Assembly (NCBI GenBank): GCA_963774945.1
Contig: CAVZHA010000023.1
Span: 300,604-364,603 of the forward strand
Direction: 5' to 3'
DNA length: 64,000 bases
From: Trebonia sp963774945
GTDB lineage: Bacteria > Actinomycetota > Actinomycetes > Streptosporangiales > Streptosporangiaceae
This document shows, one piece after another, positions 46,446 to 55,062 of the stretch. The translations under genes and the position numbers were made by a program. Each line of letters begins with the position of its first letter. Within the stretch, counting starts at the first letter, position 1. Under the pieces are notes generated by a model. That model did no database searches. It was not told where the DNA came from and worked only from the letters and a program-made list of their open reading frames with translations.

Positions 46446-47408
46446 GTGAAAGCTGTCGTCTACGACCGGTACGGGCCGCCGGGCGTCCTGCGGCTCGAAG
46501 AGGTGGCGCGGCCCGCCCCCAAGCCGGACGAGGTCCTGATCCGGGTGCACGCCACGACCGTGAACAGGACCGATTGCGGACTCCGGGCGGGTGAACCGTT
46601 CGTCAGCCGCGTGATCAGCGGCTTCCCGCGACCGAGGTGGAGAATCCTCGGGACCGAGCTGGCAGGCACGGTCGAGGCGGCCGGGGCGGCCGTCACCGAG
46701 TTCGCCCCCGGTGACGAGGTATTCGGCGTCAACGCGTGGCGGTTCGGCGCGCACGCGGAGTTCGTGTGCATGCGCGAGCGCGGGCCGCTGGCGCCCAAGC
46801 CGGCCGGCCTGAGCTTCGAGGAGGCCGCGGCGGTGTCCGACGGGGCCGTCCTGGCGCTCGGCTGCCTCCGCGCGGCCAGCGTTCGACCGGGCCGGAGCAT
46901 CCTTGTCTACGGCGCGTCCGGCTCCATCGGCACCGCCGCCGTTCAGCTCGCCCGCTACCTGGGGGCCGACGTCACGGCGGTGTGCAGCACCGAGCAGGTC
47001 GAGCTCGTCAGGTCACCGGGAGCGGACCGCGTTATCGACTACACGCGGGCGGACTTCACCCAGAACGGCGAGGCCTACGACACCGTCTTCGATGCGGTCG
47101 GGATGCAGTCGTTCGGCCGCTGCCGAGACTCGATCAGGCCGGGCGGCGCGTTCCTGGCGACCGATCATCTGCACAATCTCGCGCTCGCCGGGTGGACCTC
47201 GATGATCGGGAACAGGAAGGTGCTGTTCCCCATCCCTCCGAAATACGCCAAGGAGGACGTCCTGTTTCTCAGGCAGCTCATCGAGGAGGGCCGCTACCGC
47301 GCCGTGGTCGACCGGCGCTACCCACTGGCCGACGTCGTCGAGGCGTCCGCGTACGTCGAGACGAAGCAGAAGACGGGGAACGTCGTCATCACCGTGGCCG
47401 AGGGCTGA
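46446..47408 (+). CDS. zinc-independent MDR-type NAD(P)-dependent oxidoreductase (quinone oxidoreductase-like)
   Basis: 320 residues, intact. GroES-like domain (VLIRVHATTVNRTDCGLRAG, RILGTELAGTVEAAGAAVTE) and Rossmann domain (GRSILVYGASGSIGTAAVQL, ARYLGADVTAVCSTEQ); the C-terminus SAYVETKQKTGNVVITV is typical of the NADPH-dependent medium-chain family. No catalytic zinc Cys pattern, so probably a quinone or enone reductase. GTG at 46446. It directly follows the group II intron. Confidence 0.85.
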   Translation: MKAVVYDRYGPPGVLRLEEVARPAPKPDEVLIRVHATTVNRTDCGLRAGEPFVSRVISGFPRPRWRILGTELAGTVEAAGAAVTEFAPGDEVFGVNAWRFGAHAEFVCMRERGPLAPKPAGLSFEEAAAVSDGAVLALGCLRAASVRPGRSILVYGASGSIGTAAVQLARYLGADVTAVCSTEQVELVRSPGADRVIDYTRADFTQNGEAYDTVFDAVGMQSFGRCRDSIRPGGAFLATDHLHNLALAGWTSMIGNRKVLFPIPPKYAKEDVLFLRQLIEEGRYRAVVDRRYPLADVVEASAYVETKQKTGNVVITVAEG

Positions 47409-47432
47409 CCTCGCGGGCAGCGACACTACATC

Positions 47433-47472
47433 GTGTCCGGATACGCTGTACAGTTAATCGGACACGGTGTCC
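47433..47472. promoter_or_regulatory. GTGTCC/GGACAC operator cluster, probable TetR site
   Basis: GTGTCCG at 47433 pairs with CGGACAC at 47459, and GGACACGGTGTCC at 47460-47472 is itself a perfect palindrome. The boxes bracket a TACAGT -10-like hexamer 25-60 bases ahead of the LLM oxidoreductase gene. A TetR gene lies just downstream of that gene. Confidence 0.6.
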
Positions 47473-47495
47473 AGATGACATGTCTTGGAGGCTCC

Positions 47496-48338
47496 ATGAC
47501 TGCCCGCCCGTTCCGTTTCGGCGTCTCGCTGCTCAATGTCGGATCGCGGTCGTCCTGGCATGACCGCGTGCGCAAGGCGGAGAGCCTCGGCTACGACGTA
47601 CTTCAGGTACCGGACCACCTGGGCACGGCCGCGCCCTTCCCGGCGCTGGTGGCCGCCGCTGACGTAACCAGCATGCGGCTTGGCACGTACGTGCTTAATG
47701 CCGGTGTTCTCAGCCCCGCCTATCTGGCCAGGGATGTCGCCGACGTGTACCGACTCACCGACGGGCGCCTCGAGTTGGGGCTCGGCGCGGGTTACGTCCC
47801 GGCCGAGTTCGACGCCGTCGGCGCGTCATTCGGAACCGGCGGCGAGCGGCTGCGGGAGCTGGAGAAGACCCTGACGGCGACGCGGGCGCTGCTCGCCGAG
47901 GCGGCCGACAAGCCCCTGCCGCCGGTCATGCTGTCGGGCTCGGGTGAGCGCATGATCCGTCTCGGCGGCCGGGAGGCCGACATCTTCAGCTTCTCCGTCA
48001 TGGCCGGGCTCACTCCGGGGACCGCCCCCGAGGACGCGTTGGCCCGCCGGGTCCAGGTGCTGCGCGAGGCCGCCGGGGACCGCATCGATGATGTTGAGCT
48101 GAACCTCTTCGTGGCCGCCGTCGGCGCGAGCACGGACGAGGTTGACCTCACGATCATCCGTAATGCCACCGGCCTGGAAGACGATCAGCTCGTCCAGGTG
48201 CCCGGGGTGCTAGTCGGTTCACCGCGCGAGATCGCAGACCGGCTGCTGCGGTACCGCGAAACGTTCGGTACCAGCTACATCAGCGTCCTGGAGCCCCACA
48301 TGGGCGCGTTCGCCGAGGTCATCAAGCACCTGCGTTGA
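47496..48338 (+). CDS. LLM-class (F420-dependent-type) oxidoreductase
   Basis: 280 residues of luciferase-like monooxygenase fold: FRFGVSLLNVGSRSSWHDRV, RKAESLGYDVLQVPDHLGTA, RLGTYVLNAGVLSPAYLARD, LGLGAGYVPAEFDAVGASF and VMLSGSGERMIRLGGREAD. The pattern fits the TIGR03621-type F420-dependent subgroup. It probably reduces or oxidises a small organic substrate with F420 or FMN. ATG 47496 has GGAGG five bases upstream. Likely controlled by the convergent TetR gene. Confidence 0.85.
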   Translation: MTARPFRFGVSLLNVGSRSSWHDRVRKAESLGYDVLQVPDHLGTAAPFPALVAAADVTSMRLGTYVLNAGVLSPAYLARDVADVYRLTDGRLELGLGAGYVPAEFDAVGASFGTGGERLRELEKTLTATRALLAEAADKPLPPVMLSGSGERMIRLGGREADIFSFSVMAGLTPGTAPEDALARRVQVLREAAGDRIDDVELNLFVAAVGASTDEVDLTIIRNATGLEDDQLVQVPGVLVGSPREIADRLLRYRETFGTSYISVLEPHMGAFAEVIKHLR

Positions 48339-48391
48339 CCCGGGCCGCCCGGGACCGCACACGTCCGTGCCGTCCGGAGGCCTTTCGCACG

Positions 48392-49009
48392 CTAGCCCGC
48401 AGGGCGCCGATAGACGCCATACCACCAGGTCAGGGCCAGCTCGCGGGCGAATGAGGCATCGTCGTCTGAGCCCGCGTCGGTGACATGGTCGAAGATGGCC
48501 CGCTCGCCGCCTATGACGATGATCTGGCTGGCGCTGGCCAGGCTAACGCTCGCGGGGCTGCGGCCCGCGTCCTGCTCATCGCGAAGCACCGCAATCGTCC
48601 GGTCCCTGAACCGGTCCAGTCGATCACGCCAGAAGGCGCGGACGGTGGCGTCGTAGCCGCCGACCTCGGCGACCGCCCGGACCACGCCTATGTGCTCGCG
48701 GTAGACCCCGATCACCTGCAGGAAGGTATCCGCGAGGCCCTCGGCCCCGTCCGTCGGCTCCCAGCCGGACGCTACGTCGAAGGACGCGGCCACCATCGTG
48801 GCGGCCAGCCGCATGAGCAGGTCAGCCTTGTCGCGGAAGTGGGTGTAGAAGGTTGAGCGGGCGACGCCGGCCTCGGCGCAGATCTGCTGCACGCCGATCT
48901 CGGTGAAGTTCGCGCTGCCGGTCAGCAGGCGCCGGGTCGCTGCTAGTATCTCCGCCTCGGCCGGGGCGCGCCGCCCGGCATCAGGAGTACGTCGTGTGAT
49001 CGAAGGCAA
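48392..49009 (-). CDS. TetR-family transcriptional regulator
   Basis: 205 residues. The N-terminal HTH is AEILAATRRLLTGSANFTEI, GVQQICAEAGVARSTFYTHF, RDKADLLMRLAATMV; the C-terminal ligand domain is helical with QIIVIGGERAIFDHVTDAG. Start ATG 49009. It converges on the LLM oxidoreductase gene and is the best candidate to bind the GGACAC palindrome ahead of it. Confidence 0.8.
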   Translation of the reverse strand: MPSITRRTPDAGRRAPAEAEILAATRRLLTGSANFTEIGVQQICAEAGVARSTFYTHFRDKADLLMRLAATMVAASFDVASGWEPTDGAEGLADTFLQVIGVYREHIGVVRAVAEVGGYDATVRAFWRDRLDRFRDRTIAVLRDEQDAGRSPASVSLASASQIIVIGGERAIFDHVTDAGSDDDASFARELALTWWYGVYRRPAG

Positions 49010-49177
49010 GTGCGGATCCCAGTCTCCGGCTCGGCGATGGGCTTGAGGCCGTCAGAATCGCGCTCATGGTGATCTTCCTGGCCGCATCGGAGCACGCCCG
49101 GCCGACGCCACCGCCCGCCGGGCGGGCCCCGATCAGGCAACGCTACACGCTTCGGCGGGCAACCGGCCCTGACCCGC

Positions 49178-49903
49178 TCACGACCGAGTGCAGGCCTCGG
49201 TCGCGGTCAGGTAGCCGAAGCCCATCGGCCCGGCCGGGCCGACGACCCCCGCTGGCTTGCCGGTCTGGCTGAGGCCGACCCAGAGCAGCGCCCCGGCCGG
49301 TATCGCCGACGGCCTGATGAGGAACTCGGTGCCGTCGGCCGACGGCAGGCCGGTGCGGTTCTCGGTCTGCACCACCTGGTCGCCCATCCGGTAGTCGCCG
49401 CTCCGCCACTCACCGCAAGCGGCGGGCCAGGCCAGCGAGGCGGTCACGACCACCCGTGCGCCGTCCGCCCGAAGCGTGGCCTGCAGGCCGGAGGGGTCCT
49501 CCATCTCCCGGATGGTCACCTTCAGCGTGCCGTCCGGGCCCTCGGTCACGGTCCACGCGGCCAGCGTGGTCGAGGCGGCCGGGGTCGGCCTCGGGCTCGA
49601 TCCGGATGCCGTGTTCTGCGCGGTCTTCCCGCCCGGGGCCTGCTGCCCGGCCGTGGCGGTGACGGCCACCGCCGCGGCCGCCCCGGCCGCCAGCGCCGAG
49701 GCGGCGGCCCAGGTCAGCCTGCGCCGCGTCCGGCTGACGGGCCGCGCCCGGCGGCGGGCGGGGGCGGGGGCAGCCGGAGGCCGATTCGTCGGCGTGCGGG
49801 CGATGTCCTCGGCCAGCTCGCCGAGGGCCCGCCGGCTGACCATGGCCGAGGCTTGCTCGTCGGTGACGGGTGCGAGGCGGGCTATGAGTGTGTCGTCGTT
49901 CAT
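49178..49903 (-). CDS. membrane-anchored protein co-transcribed with ECF sigma factor
   Basis: 241 residues with a cytosolic N-terminus of about 60 residues, one membrane helix (LTWAAASALAAGAAAAVAVT) and a Ser/Thr/Pro linker leading to an extracytoplasmic beta domain with two Cys. This is the plan of the CU044_5270-type proteins that follow ECF sigma factors in actinomycetes and may act as anti-sigma factors. No zinc HxxxCxxC motif is present. Its ATG overlaps the sigma gene's stop (ATGA). Confidence 0.7.
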   Translation of the reverse strand: MNDDTLIARLAPVTDEQASAMVSRRALGELAEDIARTPTNRPPAAPAPARRRARPVSRTRRRLTWAAASALAAGAAAAVAVTATAGQQAPGGKTAQNTASGSSPRPTPAASTTLAAWTVTEGPDGTLKVTIREMEDPSGLQATLRADGARVVVTASLAWPAACGEWRSGDYRMGDQVVQTENRTGLPSADGTEFLIRPSAIPAGALLWVGLSQTGKPAGVVGPAGPMGFGYLTATEACTRS

Positions 49904-50433
49904 GAGTTCCCTCTGATCAGCTCGGGCGCGAATGCGGTTCTGGTGTCATGGAGCGCGGCGGCGAACCGACGCCGGGCGCGGTGCAGGCGGATGCGGGCGG
50001 CGTTGCGGGAACAGCCGAGCACGACGGCGATCTGGCCGGCGTCGAGGCCTTCCCAGCCCGCCAGCGTGAGGATCTCGCGGTCGGCGTCGCCGAGGCGGCG
50101 GAGCGCGGCGGCCACGCCTTCCAGGCCCGGCGGCGGGTCGTGCTGGTACGGCTCGGCCGCCAGCTCGGACCGGAGCCGCTCGCCCAGCGCGGCGCGGCGC
50201 TGCTCGCCGCGGCGCTGGTTGGCGAGCACTTTCCTGGCGACGCCGTACAGCCACGGCCGGGCGGCCTCCCCGGTCGGGATGTCATCGATACGCCGCCAGG
50301 CGGTGAGGAAGGTCTCGGCGATGACGTCGGCCGCGTCGTCGGCGTTGCCGGCCCGGCGCAGCGCGTAGCCGAGGATGGCGGCGTGGTGGACGGCGTACAC
50401 CTGCTCGAACCGCCGCCGCAGGTCGTCGGTCAT
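49900..50433 (-). CDS. ECF RNA polymerase sigma factor (SigE-like)
   Basis: 177 residues. Region 2 is HHAAILGYALRRAGNADDAA, DVIAETFLTAWRRIDDIPTG, ARPWLYGVARKVLANQRRGE; region 4 is LRRLGDADREILTLAGWEGL, DAGQIAVVLGCSRNAARIRL, HRARRRF. A standard extracytoplasmic-function factor without a C-terminal extension. ATG 50433. Forms a coupled pair with the membrane protein that follows. Confidence 0.85.
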   Translation of the reverse strand: MTDDLRRRFEQVYAVHHAAILGYALRRAGNADDAADVIAETFLTAWRRIDDIPTGEAARPWLYGVARKVLANQRRGEQRRAALGERLRSELAAEPYQHDPPPGLEGVAAALRRLGDADREILTLAGWEGLDAGQIAVVLGCSRNAARIRLHRARRRFAAALHDTRTAFAPELIRGNS

Positions 50434-50747
50434 CCGCTCACCCCGACGGCCGGCCGGACAGCCATGAACGATAAGAAGGCACTGGATTCCTCTCGGTGCT
50501 GGATGGGTGCTTCTCCTCAGCACATGTCCGGCACCTCTCCCGCCGTTTCATCCTCTCGGGAAACCGGGTCCCGGGCCCGGCATCCCGGGCAAGCTTCCAG
50601 GCAATGGCTGCTCAGCGGCACCGCCCCCGGAGGTCGGCTCGCGCCCCTGCGGCCGCCCCGACCGGCCTCCGGCCGCAGGCATCCGCTGTTGTCTCGAATC
50701 CGATTCGCATGGCCCGCCGATCCTTGCTAACATCTGCATGTTCTCAA
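50434..50747. other. gap upstream of tRNA-Lys
   Basis: No gene supported in these 314 bases between the sigma factor start and the tRNA. It should contain both promoters, but I see no convincing hexamer pair. Confidence 0.3.
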
Positions 50748-50820
50748 GCGCCGCTAGCTCAATTGGCAGAGCAGCGGACTCTTAATCCGCGGGTTCGGGG
50801 TTCAAGTCCCTGGCGGCGCA
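50748..50820 (+). tRNA. tRNA-Lys (CTT)
   Basis: A full cloverleaf: acceptor GCGCCGC pairs with GCGGCGC at 50813-50819 and discriminator A; D arm with AATTGGCAGAGC; anticodon stem GCGGA/TCCGC around loop CTCTTAA with anticodon CTT at 50781-50783; T arm GGTTCAAGTCC. The CCA is not encoded. Confidence 0.95.
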
Positions 50821-50829
50821 CCCGTACTG

Positions 50830-50861
50830 ACCTGGGGTTTTATCGCTCCAGGTTGTTTTTT
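50830..50861 (+). terminator. Rho-independent terminator after tRNA-Lys
   Basis: ACCTGG at 50830 pairs with CCAGGT at 50848 across a 12-base loop and is followed by TTGTTTTTT. Ten bases after the tRNA end. Confidence 0.75.
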
Positions 50862-51017
50862 ACGTGTCCGATTTGTCTCCATGTTTGCTCCATGTTTGCT
50901 CGCGCGCACGGACCCAGCAATCCGGGGGTTGTCAAAAACGATCCGTCGGCGCGCCCGATGGGGGGCTCCGCCCCGAAACCGCGCAGCCACGTCCGGTTGA
51001 CGCTAGCCTCGGGTTCA

Positions 51018-51034
51018 CTAGACCAATGGTCTAG
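51018..51034. promoter_or_regulatory. perfect 17-bp palindrome, operator-like
   Basis: CTAGACCAATGGTCTAG, perfectly symmetric around a central A. GntR/FadR-like regulators use TGGT-N-ACCA type sites of this size. No matching regulator gene is adjacent; the nearest downstream frames are an MFS remnant and the PPOX gene. Confidence 0.5.
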
Positions 51035-51199
51035 ACCTTCACGGTGGGGCACGCGGAGCGCGCCCGGAGTCTCATTCCGACGCCGTCACATTCAGTGAAA
51101 CCTGCTGGTAAGCGGCACTCGCATGGTGGATGCGTCGGTGGCGCTGACGACCCAGACGGGCCGGTTGCCTGCCACGGATGCGCGGGACAGCGGCAAGGC

Positions 51200-51345
51200 G
51201 CTCGGCCACATTCGCGTGGGTGCTGGCCATCACTGCGGTCGCCACCGCCCCTGCCCTGCTGCTCGCCCGCGCCGAACGGCACGCCCGCACCGGGCCGCCA
51301 GTCACAGCACCGCCAGCCAAGGAGGACCCCGATGAAGTTCACTGA
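51200..51345 (+). pseudogene. possible C-terminal remnant of a membrane transporter
   Basis: The frame reads FAWVLAITAVATAPALLLAR, then AERHARTGPPVTAPPAKEDP and stops at TGA 51343. One hydrophobic helix followed by a basic, Pro-rich tail is what the last helix and tail of an MFS-type transporter look like. There is no start and nothing recognisable upstream, so only a remnant is suggested. It overlaps the PPOX start by 14 bases. Confidence 0.35.
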
Positions 51346-51714
51346 CGCCCAGCTTGCCTGCCTCGCCACCCAGCGACTCGGCCGGCTCGCCACCGTCGAC
51401 TCCCACGGCGCGCCGCAGAACAACCTGGTCTCGTTCCGCTACAACCCCGACCTAGGCACCATCGACATCGGCGGGCGCGCCATGGGCGCCAGCCGCAAGT
51501 TCCGCAACATCGCCGCGAACCCGCAGGTGGCGTTCGTCGTCGACGACATCGCCTCCTGGCAGCCGTGGAACGTCCGCTGCGTCGAGATCCGCGGCCACGC
51601 CGAGGCCCTCACCGGCCAGACCCCGCCCATGCCGGGTTCTCCGCTGGGATCATCCGCATCCACCCCAGTCGCATCCTCAGCTTCGGCCTCGGCGACACCC
51701 CGCCCGGCAACTGA
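51332..51714 (+). CDS. PPOX-class (probably F420-dependent) flavin-split-barrel protein, one frameshift
   Basis: About 127 residues once a missing base near 51640 is allowed for. FTDAQLACLATQRLGRLATV, DSHGAPQNNLVSFRYNPDLG, TIDIGGRAMGASRKFRNIAA and NPQVAFVVDDIASWQPWNVR match the pyridoxamine-phosphate-oxidase-like family; the ending RIHPSRILSFGLGD is typical of F420-binding PPOX proteins of actinobacteria. ATG 51332 has a perfect AAGGAGG. Cofactor preference is inferred. Confidence 0.75.
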
Positions 51715-52170
51715 GAACACAGCTCCTCCCAGGACTGCACACGACCCTTGCCGCCGCTGGCATCTGGCATTACCCGTCCAGCTTTCGTCTCCCTGCTGGA
51801 CCAGACAAGGAACATAATCACTTTGGAAAGGGACTTCAGAATCTGGAACTTACAAGCGGCGTGTCTCAGCGGATCTGCACAAGCGCACCACAGGTGAGGT
51901 CGACTTTGAGAAAGTGCCGGTGAGCAATGCCTGCCAGCTCGTCCAGCCGAGCACGAGGCCGAGGCTCGCGGCCAGATTGATGTCTTTCCTGAACTAAACC
52001 TGATCCCGCGCCGTGGCTTGTCGGACACTCCAGTCACCCACAGTGATCCGATAAATCTTCTTCGCGGCGCGTGTCCGGGCGTGTCGCAAGGTGTGAAGCG
52101 TTAGACCAGTCAAAAGCAGGTCCACTATTCGATTGTGGCCGACACGGGCCGGAGCCGACGCACCGCTGGG
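51715..52170. other. gene-free gap
   Basis: No supported gene or RNA. Composition is less GC-rich than nearby, with several short open frames lacking start signals. Confidence 0.35.
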
Positions 52171-53586
52171 CTACGTTCGGATGGCCTTGCGGGCGCGGGT
52201 GACCTGCTGGGCGAGGCCGGCGAGCTTGGCTTCAGGAAGAGTCTCCTCGGTGCCGGTGCCGGTGCCGGTGCCGGTGCCGGTGCCGGTGCCGGTGCCGGTG
52301 CCGGTGCTGAGCTGGCTTGTCGCAGTGACGGTTACTTCGCTGGCGAGTGCCCGGGCGTGGGTGACGGTGTGGTCGAGCTGGCGGGCGGCTCCGATGCCGA
52401 GCCGGCGCGCGGCGCGCAGCGTGGGGGTCAGCATGGCGAGTTCGCGGTCCGCGGCGGTAAGCCGGTCGAGCGCGGCGTTGTCGGGGGCGCCGGCAGCGGC
52501 TGAGGTTGCGAGGGCGGCCGCAGCGGCGAGGAGCGCGCCAGTGCGCAGCCGGGTGATATCGGTGGTCCGTACGGGCAAGACGAACCAGGCGGCGGCGACG
52601 CCGATGACTGCTCCGGCGAGGACGCCGAGGAGACGGTGGGCGAGAAGGCCTGGGCCGGTCTGCTCGAAGTAGCCGTAGAAAAAGGCGAGGGCGGCCGTGG
52701 TGCAGGCCGCACGGTAGGCGTAGCTGATCTCGCGCAGGCCGGCGGCGAGGACGAGGATGGTGAAGACCGCCACGATCGCGAGGCTGTCGCCGGGCGGGAG
52801 CAAGCCGGTCAGGCAGGTCGCGATGGCGGTGCCGGCGAGCGCGCCGGCGGTGCGCTCGGCTCCTTTCCAGAGCACGTCGCCGCGGCCGCGGTTGCCGCTG
52901 TGCACGACGAGGACGGTCAGGACGGGCCAGACCAGGTGACCGGGGTCGGTCCACTGCCCGAACGCGAAGGCCGCGCCGACCGCGAGGGCGAGCTGGAGCG
53001 CCATGCGGGTGCTCGCCGCCACGCGCCGCGATGAGGCGGGCCGCACGGGCGCAGCGGGCTGTGCGGGCGCAGGGCCGGGCTCGGCCAGGAGGTGGATGGC
53101 GGCAGCCCACAAGCAGGCGATGCCGGCGGCAAGCAGCATCCAGCCGAGAAATGCCCAGCTGGCCTGGTCCGGGAGGGGATGGACGAGGACGGCAAGGAAC
53201 GGGACTGCCGCGACGGTGCCACTGGCCCGCCAGGTGGGGCCGAACTGGCGCAGCCAGACCGGCAGGGCGACCCCGATCGCGAACAGGACATCGCCGGCAG
53301 CCTTCTGCCAGCTCGCGCCGTCGAGCAGCATCCCGCAGCCGACGGCGGCTGCGGCGCCCGCCAGCAGCGCGGCCACTGCCGAGGGAAAGTCACGGGTACC
53401 CAGCGAGGCGACCGCGCGCGGCAGTCCGACGGCGAGCATCACCGCGAACACCACCGCGTCCAGCGGCGGGCTCCACCAGGTGCGCAGCTGGCCCACCGAC
53501 CAGAACACGGGCAGCACCACCACCGCCGAAGCGAGCGCCGCCCGAAGTGATCGGCTCAGCTGAGTTACTACGCTAATACTGAACAT
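52171..53586 (-). CDS. FUSC-family inner membrane protein
   Basis: 471 residues, with about ten hydrophobic helices in two blocks (LDAVVFAVMLAVGLPRAVAS; AGDVLFAIGVALPVWLRQF; then LVWPVLTVLVVHSGNRGRGD and the FUSC signature ERTAGALAGTAIATCLTGLL). FUSC proteins are related to aromatic-acid exporters (AaeB, YccS). Near the C-terminus a run of ten Thr-Gly dipeptides is encoded by a hexanucleotide repeat. It is divergent from a MarR gene, a usual arrangement for stress-induced efflux. Confidence 0.8.
   Translation of the reverse strand: MFSISVVTQLSRSLRAALASAVVVLPVFWSVGQLRTWWSPPLDAVVFAVMLAVGLPRAVASLGTRDFPSAVAALLAGAAAAVGCGMLLDGASWQKAAGDVLFAIGVALPVWLRQFGPTWRASGTVAAVPFLAVLVHPLPDQASWAFLGWMLLAAGIACLWAAAIHLLAEPGPAPAQPAAPVRPASSRRVAASTRMALQLALAVGAAFAFGQWTDPGHLVWPVLTVLVVHSGNRGRGDVLWKGAERTAGALAGTAIATCLTGLLPPGDSLAIVAVFTILVLAAGLREISYAYRAACTTAALAFFYGYFEQTGPGLLAHRLLGVLAGAVIGVAAAWFVLPVRTTDITRLRTGALLAAAAALATSAAAGAPDNAALDRLTAADRELAMLTPTLRAARRLGIGAARQLDHTVTHARALASEVTVTATSQLSTGTGTGTGTGTGTGTGTGTEETLPEAKLAGLAQQVTRARKAIRT
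52249..52307. repeat. hexanucleotide (GGTGCC)n repeat
   Basis: Nine and a half perfect copies of GGTGCC within the FUSC gene, encoding a Thr-Gly run. Copy-number change would lengthen or shorten the run without breaking the frame. Confidence 0.95.
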
Positions 53587-53637
53587 ACTAGGCCCATTTC
53601 TGTGTATCCGTAGGACAGATAGTAAGTGATAGCGTAG
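53568..53637. promoter_or_regulatory. paired CTACGCTA / TAGCGTAG boxes between FUSC and MarR genes
   Basis: CTACGCTA at 53568-53575 and its exact inverse TAGCGTAG at 53630-53637 lie just inside the starts of the two divergent genes. The span between them is AT-rich. A MarR dimer at each box could control both genes. Confidence 0.5.
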
Positions 53638-53642
53638 GAGTT

Positions 53643-54080
53643 ATGCATCAGGGAAAGCCGGAGGATGTCGCTCCCGTCTTGCGCGCGGGCGTGCTGCGCC
53701 TGGCACGGCGGCTGCGGGTGGAGCGCGACCGCTCGGCACTTAGCAACGCCAAGGTCGCGGTGCTCAGCCACCTGGCCCGGGTCGGGGTGAGCTCGCCGTC
53801 GCGGATCAGCCGCGACGAGCGCCAGCAGCCGCAGTCGCTGACCAGGGTGTTCGCTGAACTGAAGGCCGGCGGCCTGATCGAGCGGCACCCCGACACTGGC
53901 GACGGCCGCCAGAGCATGCTGGCGCTGACCGAACGCGGACGGGCGGCACTGGCAGCAGACATGCAGCTGCGTGACCGCTGGCTGACCGATGCCATGAACG
54001 GGCTGTCGCCCACCGAACTAGGAGTGCTCGCGTTGGCCGCCGGGATCATCGAGCGGATCGGCGAGTCTCATGAGCGCTGA
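53643..54080 (+). CDS. MarR-family transcriptional regulator
   Basis: 145 residues. Winged-helix strings are LSNAKVAVLSHLARVGVSSP, SRISRDERQQPQSLTRVFAE, LKAGGLIERHPDTGDGRQSM and LALTERGRAAL. The DxR of the wing is present. ATG 53643 has AGGAG only two bases upstream, so initiation may be weak. Divergent from the FUSC exporter; probably its repressor. Its stop overlaps the next gene by 11 bases. Confidence 0.8.
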   Translation: MHQGKPEDVAPVLRAGVLRLARRLRVERDRSALSNAKVAVLSHLARVGVSSPSRISRDERQQPQSLTRVFAELKAGGLIERHPDTGDGRQSMLALTERGRAALAADMQLRDRWLTDAMNGLSPTELGVLALAAGIIERIGESHER

Positions 54081-55052
54081 GCTCGCATGGGTCCGGCACG
54101 CGATCTGGTGGCGGCTGTACCCGCTCGGGTTCGCCGGCGCCTACCCGCCACCCCCGACCGCCCCAGCCGGGCCGCAAGAGCACCGGCTCCGCCGCGTCAT
54201 CGCCTGGCTGGACCACGCGATCGAGCTGGGCACGTCCGGGATCGCGCTCGGACCCATCTTCAGCGCTGCCACCCACGGCTACGACACCCTCGACCACCAA
54301 CGCATCGACCCGCGCCTGGGCGACGAGCACGATTTCCACGCGGTCGTATCCGAAGCGCACCGCCGCGGCCTGCGGGTGCAACTCGACGGCGTGTTCAACC
54401 ACGTCAGCCGCCGCCATCCGCTCGCGCAGGCCGCGCTGCGGGACGGGCCGGGCAGCCGCGCAGCCCGCTGGTTCCGCGCCAGCGGATCACCACAGCGGAC
54501 CGGACTCGCCACCTTCGAGGGCCACGACGCGCTGGTCGTGCTCAACCACGACAATCCCGAAGTCCAAGAGCATGTCGTGCGGATCATGCGGCACTGGCTG
54601 GACCGCGGCGCCGACGCCTGGCGGCTCGACGCCGCCTACGCGGTCCCCGACGCGTTCTGGGCGCGGGTCCTGCCGCAGGTCCGGGCCACTCACCCGGCTG
54701 CGTGGTTCGAAGCCGAGGTCCTGCACGGCGACTACGCCGCCTTCGTCCGCGACAGCACCGCCGACACCGTCACCCAGTACGAACTGTGGAAGGCGATCTG
54801 GTCATCGGTCAACGACCGCAACTTCCACGAGCTGGACTGGGCACTGCGCCGCCACAACACCATGCTCGCCACCTTCGTGCCTGCGACCTTCGTCGGCAAC
54901 CACGACGTCACCCGCATCGCCACCCAGATCACCGACCCCCGGCACCTGCCCCACGCGATCGTCCTGCTAACCATGCTCGGCGGAACCCCTGGCATCTACG
55001 CCGGCGACGAGTACGCGCTGCACGGCGTCAAAGAACACCGGGCCGGCGGCGA
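54070..55052 (+). CDS. glycoside hydrolase family 13 protein, cut at its 3' end
   Basis: About 327 residues remain. GH13 landmarks: WWRLYPLGFAGAY, GIALGPIFSAATHGYDTLDH, LRVQLDGVFNHVSRRHPLAQ, catalytic nucleophile in DAWRLDAAYAVP, acid-base Glu in AAWFEAEVLHGDYAAF and third acid in FVGNHDVTRIATQ, then GTPGIYAGDEYALHGVKEHR. The frame stops making sense after RAGGD near 55050, where this family continues for roughly 80-100 residues; the next bases belong to the antisense of the AIPR gene. Start ATG 54070 overlaps the MarR gene. Confidence 0.85.
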
Positions 55053-55062
55053 CGTCCTTGCG
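55040..55062. other. composition and gene breakpoint
   Basis: Left of here the DNA is very GC-rich actinobacterial; right of here it is far lower in GC with different codon use. A GH13 gene (plus) and an AIPR gene (minus) are both truncated within a few bases of each other. No IS end, integrase, tRNA or direct repeat is visible. Either an island edge or an assembly join. Confidence 0.75.

Noticed and set aside
50748..50862. tRNA-Lys as an island attachment site
   Set aside because: No integrase gene, no repeat of the tRNA 3' end and no mobile genes follow it. A normal terminator sits right after the tRNA.
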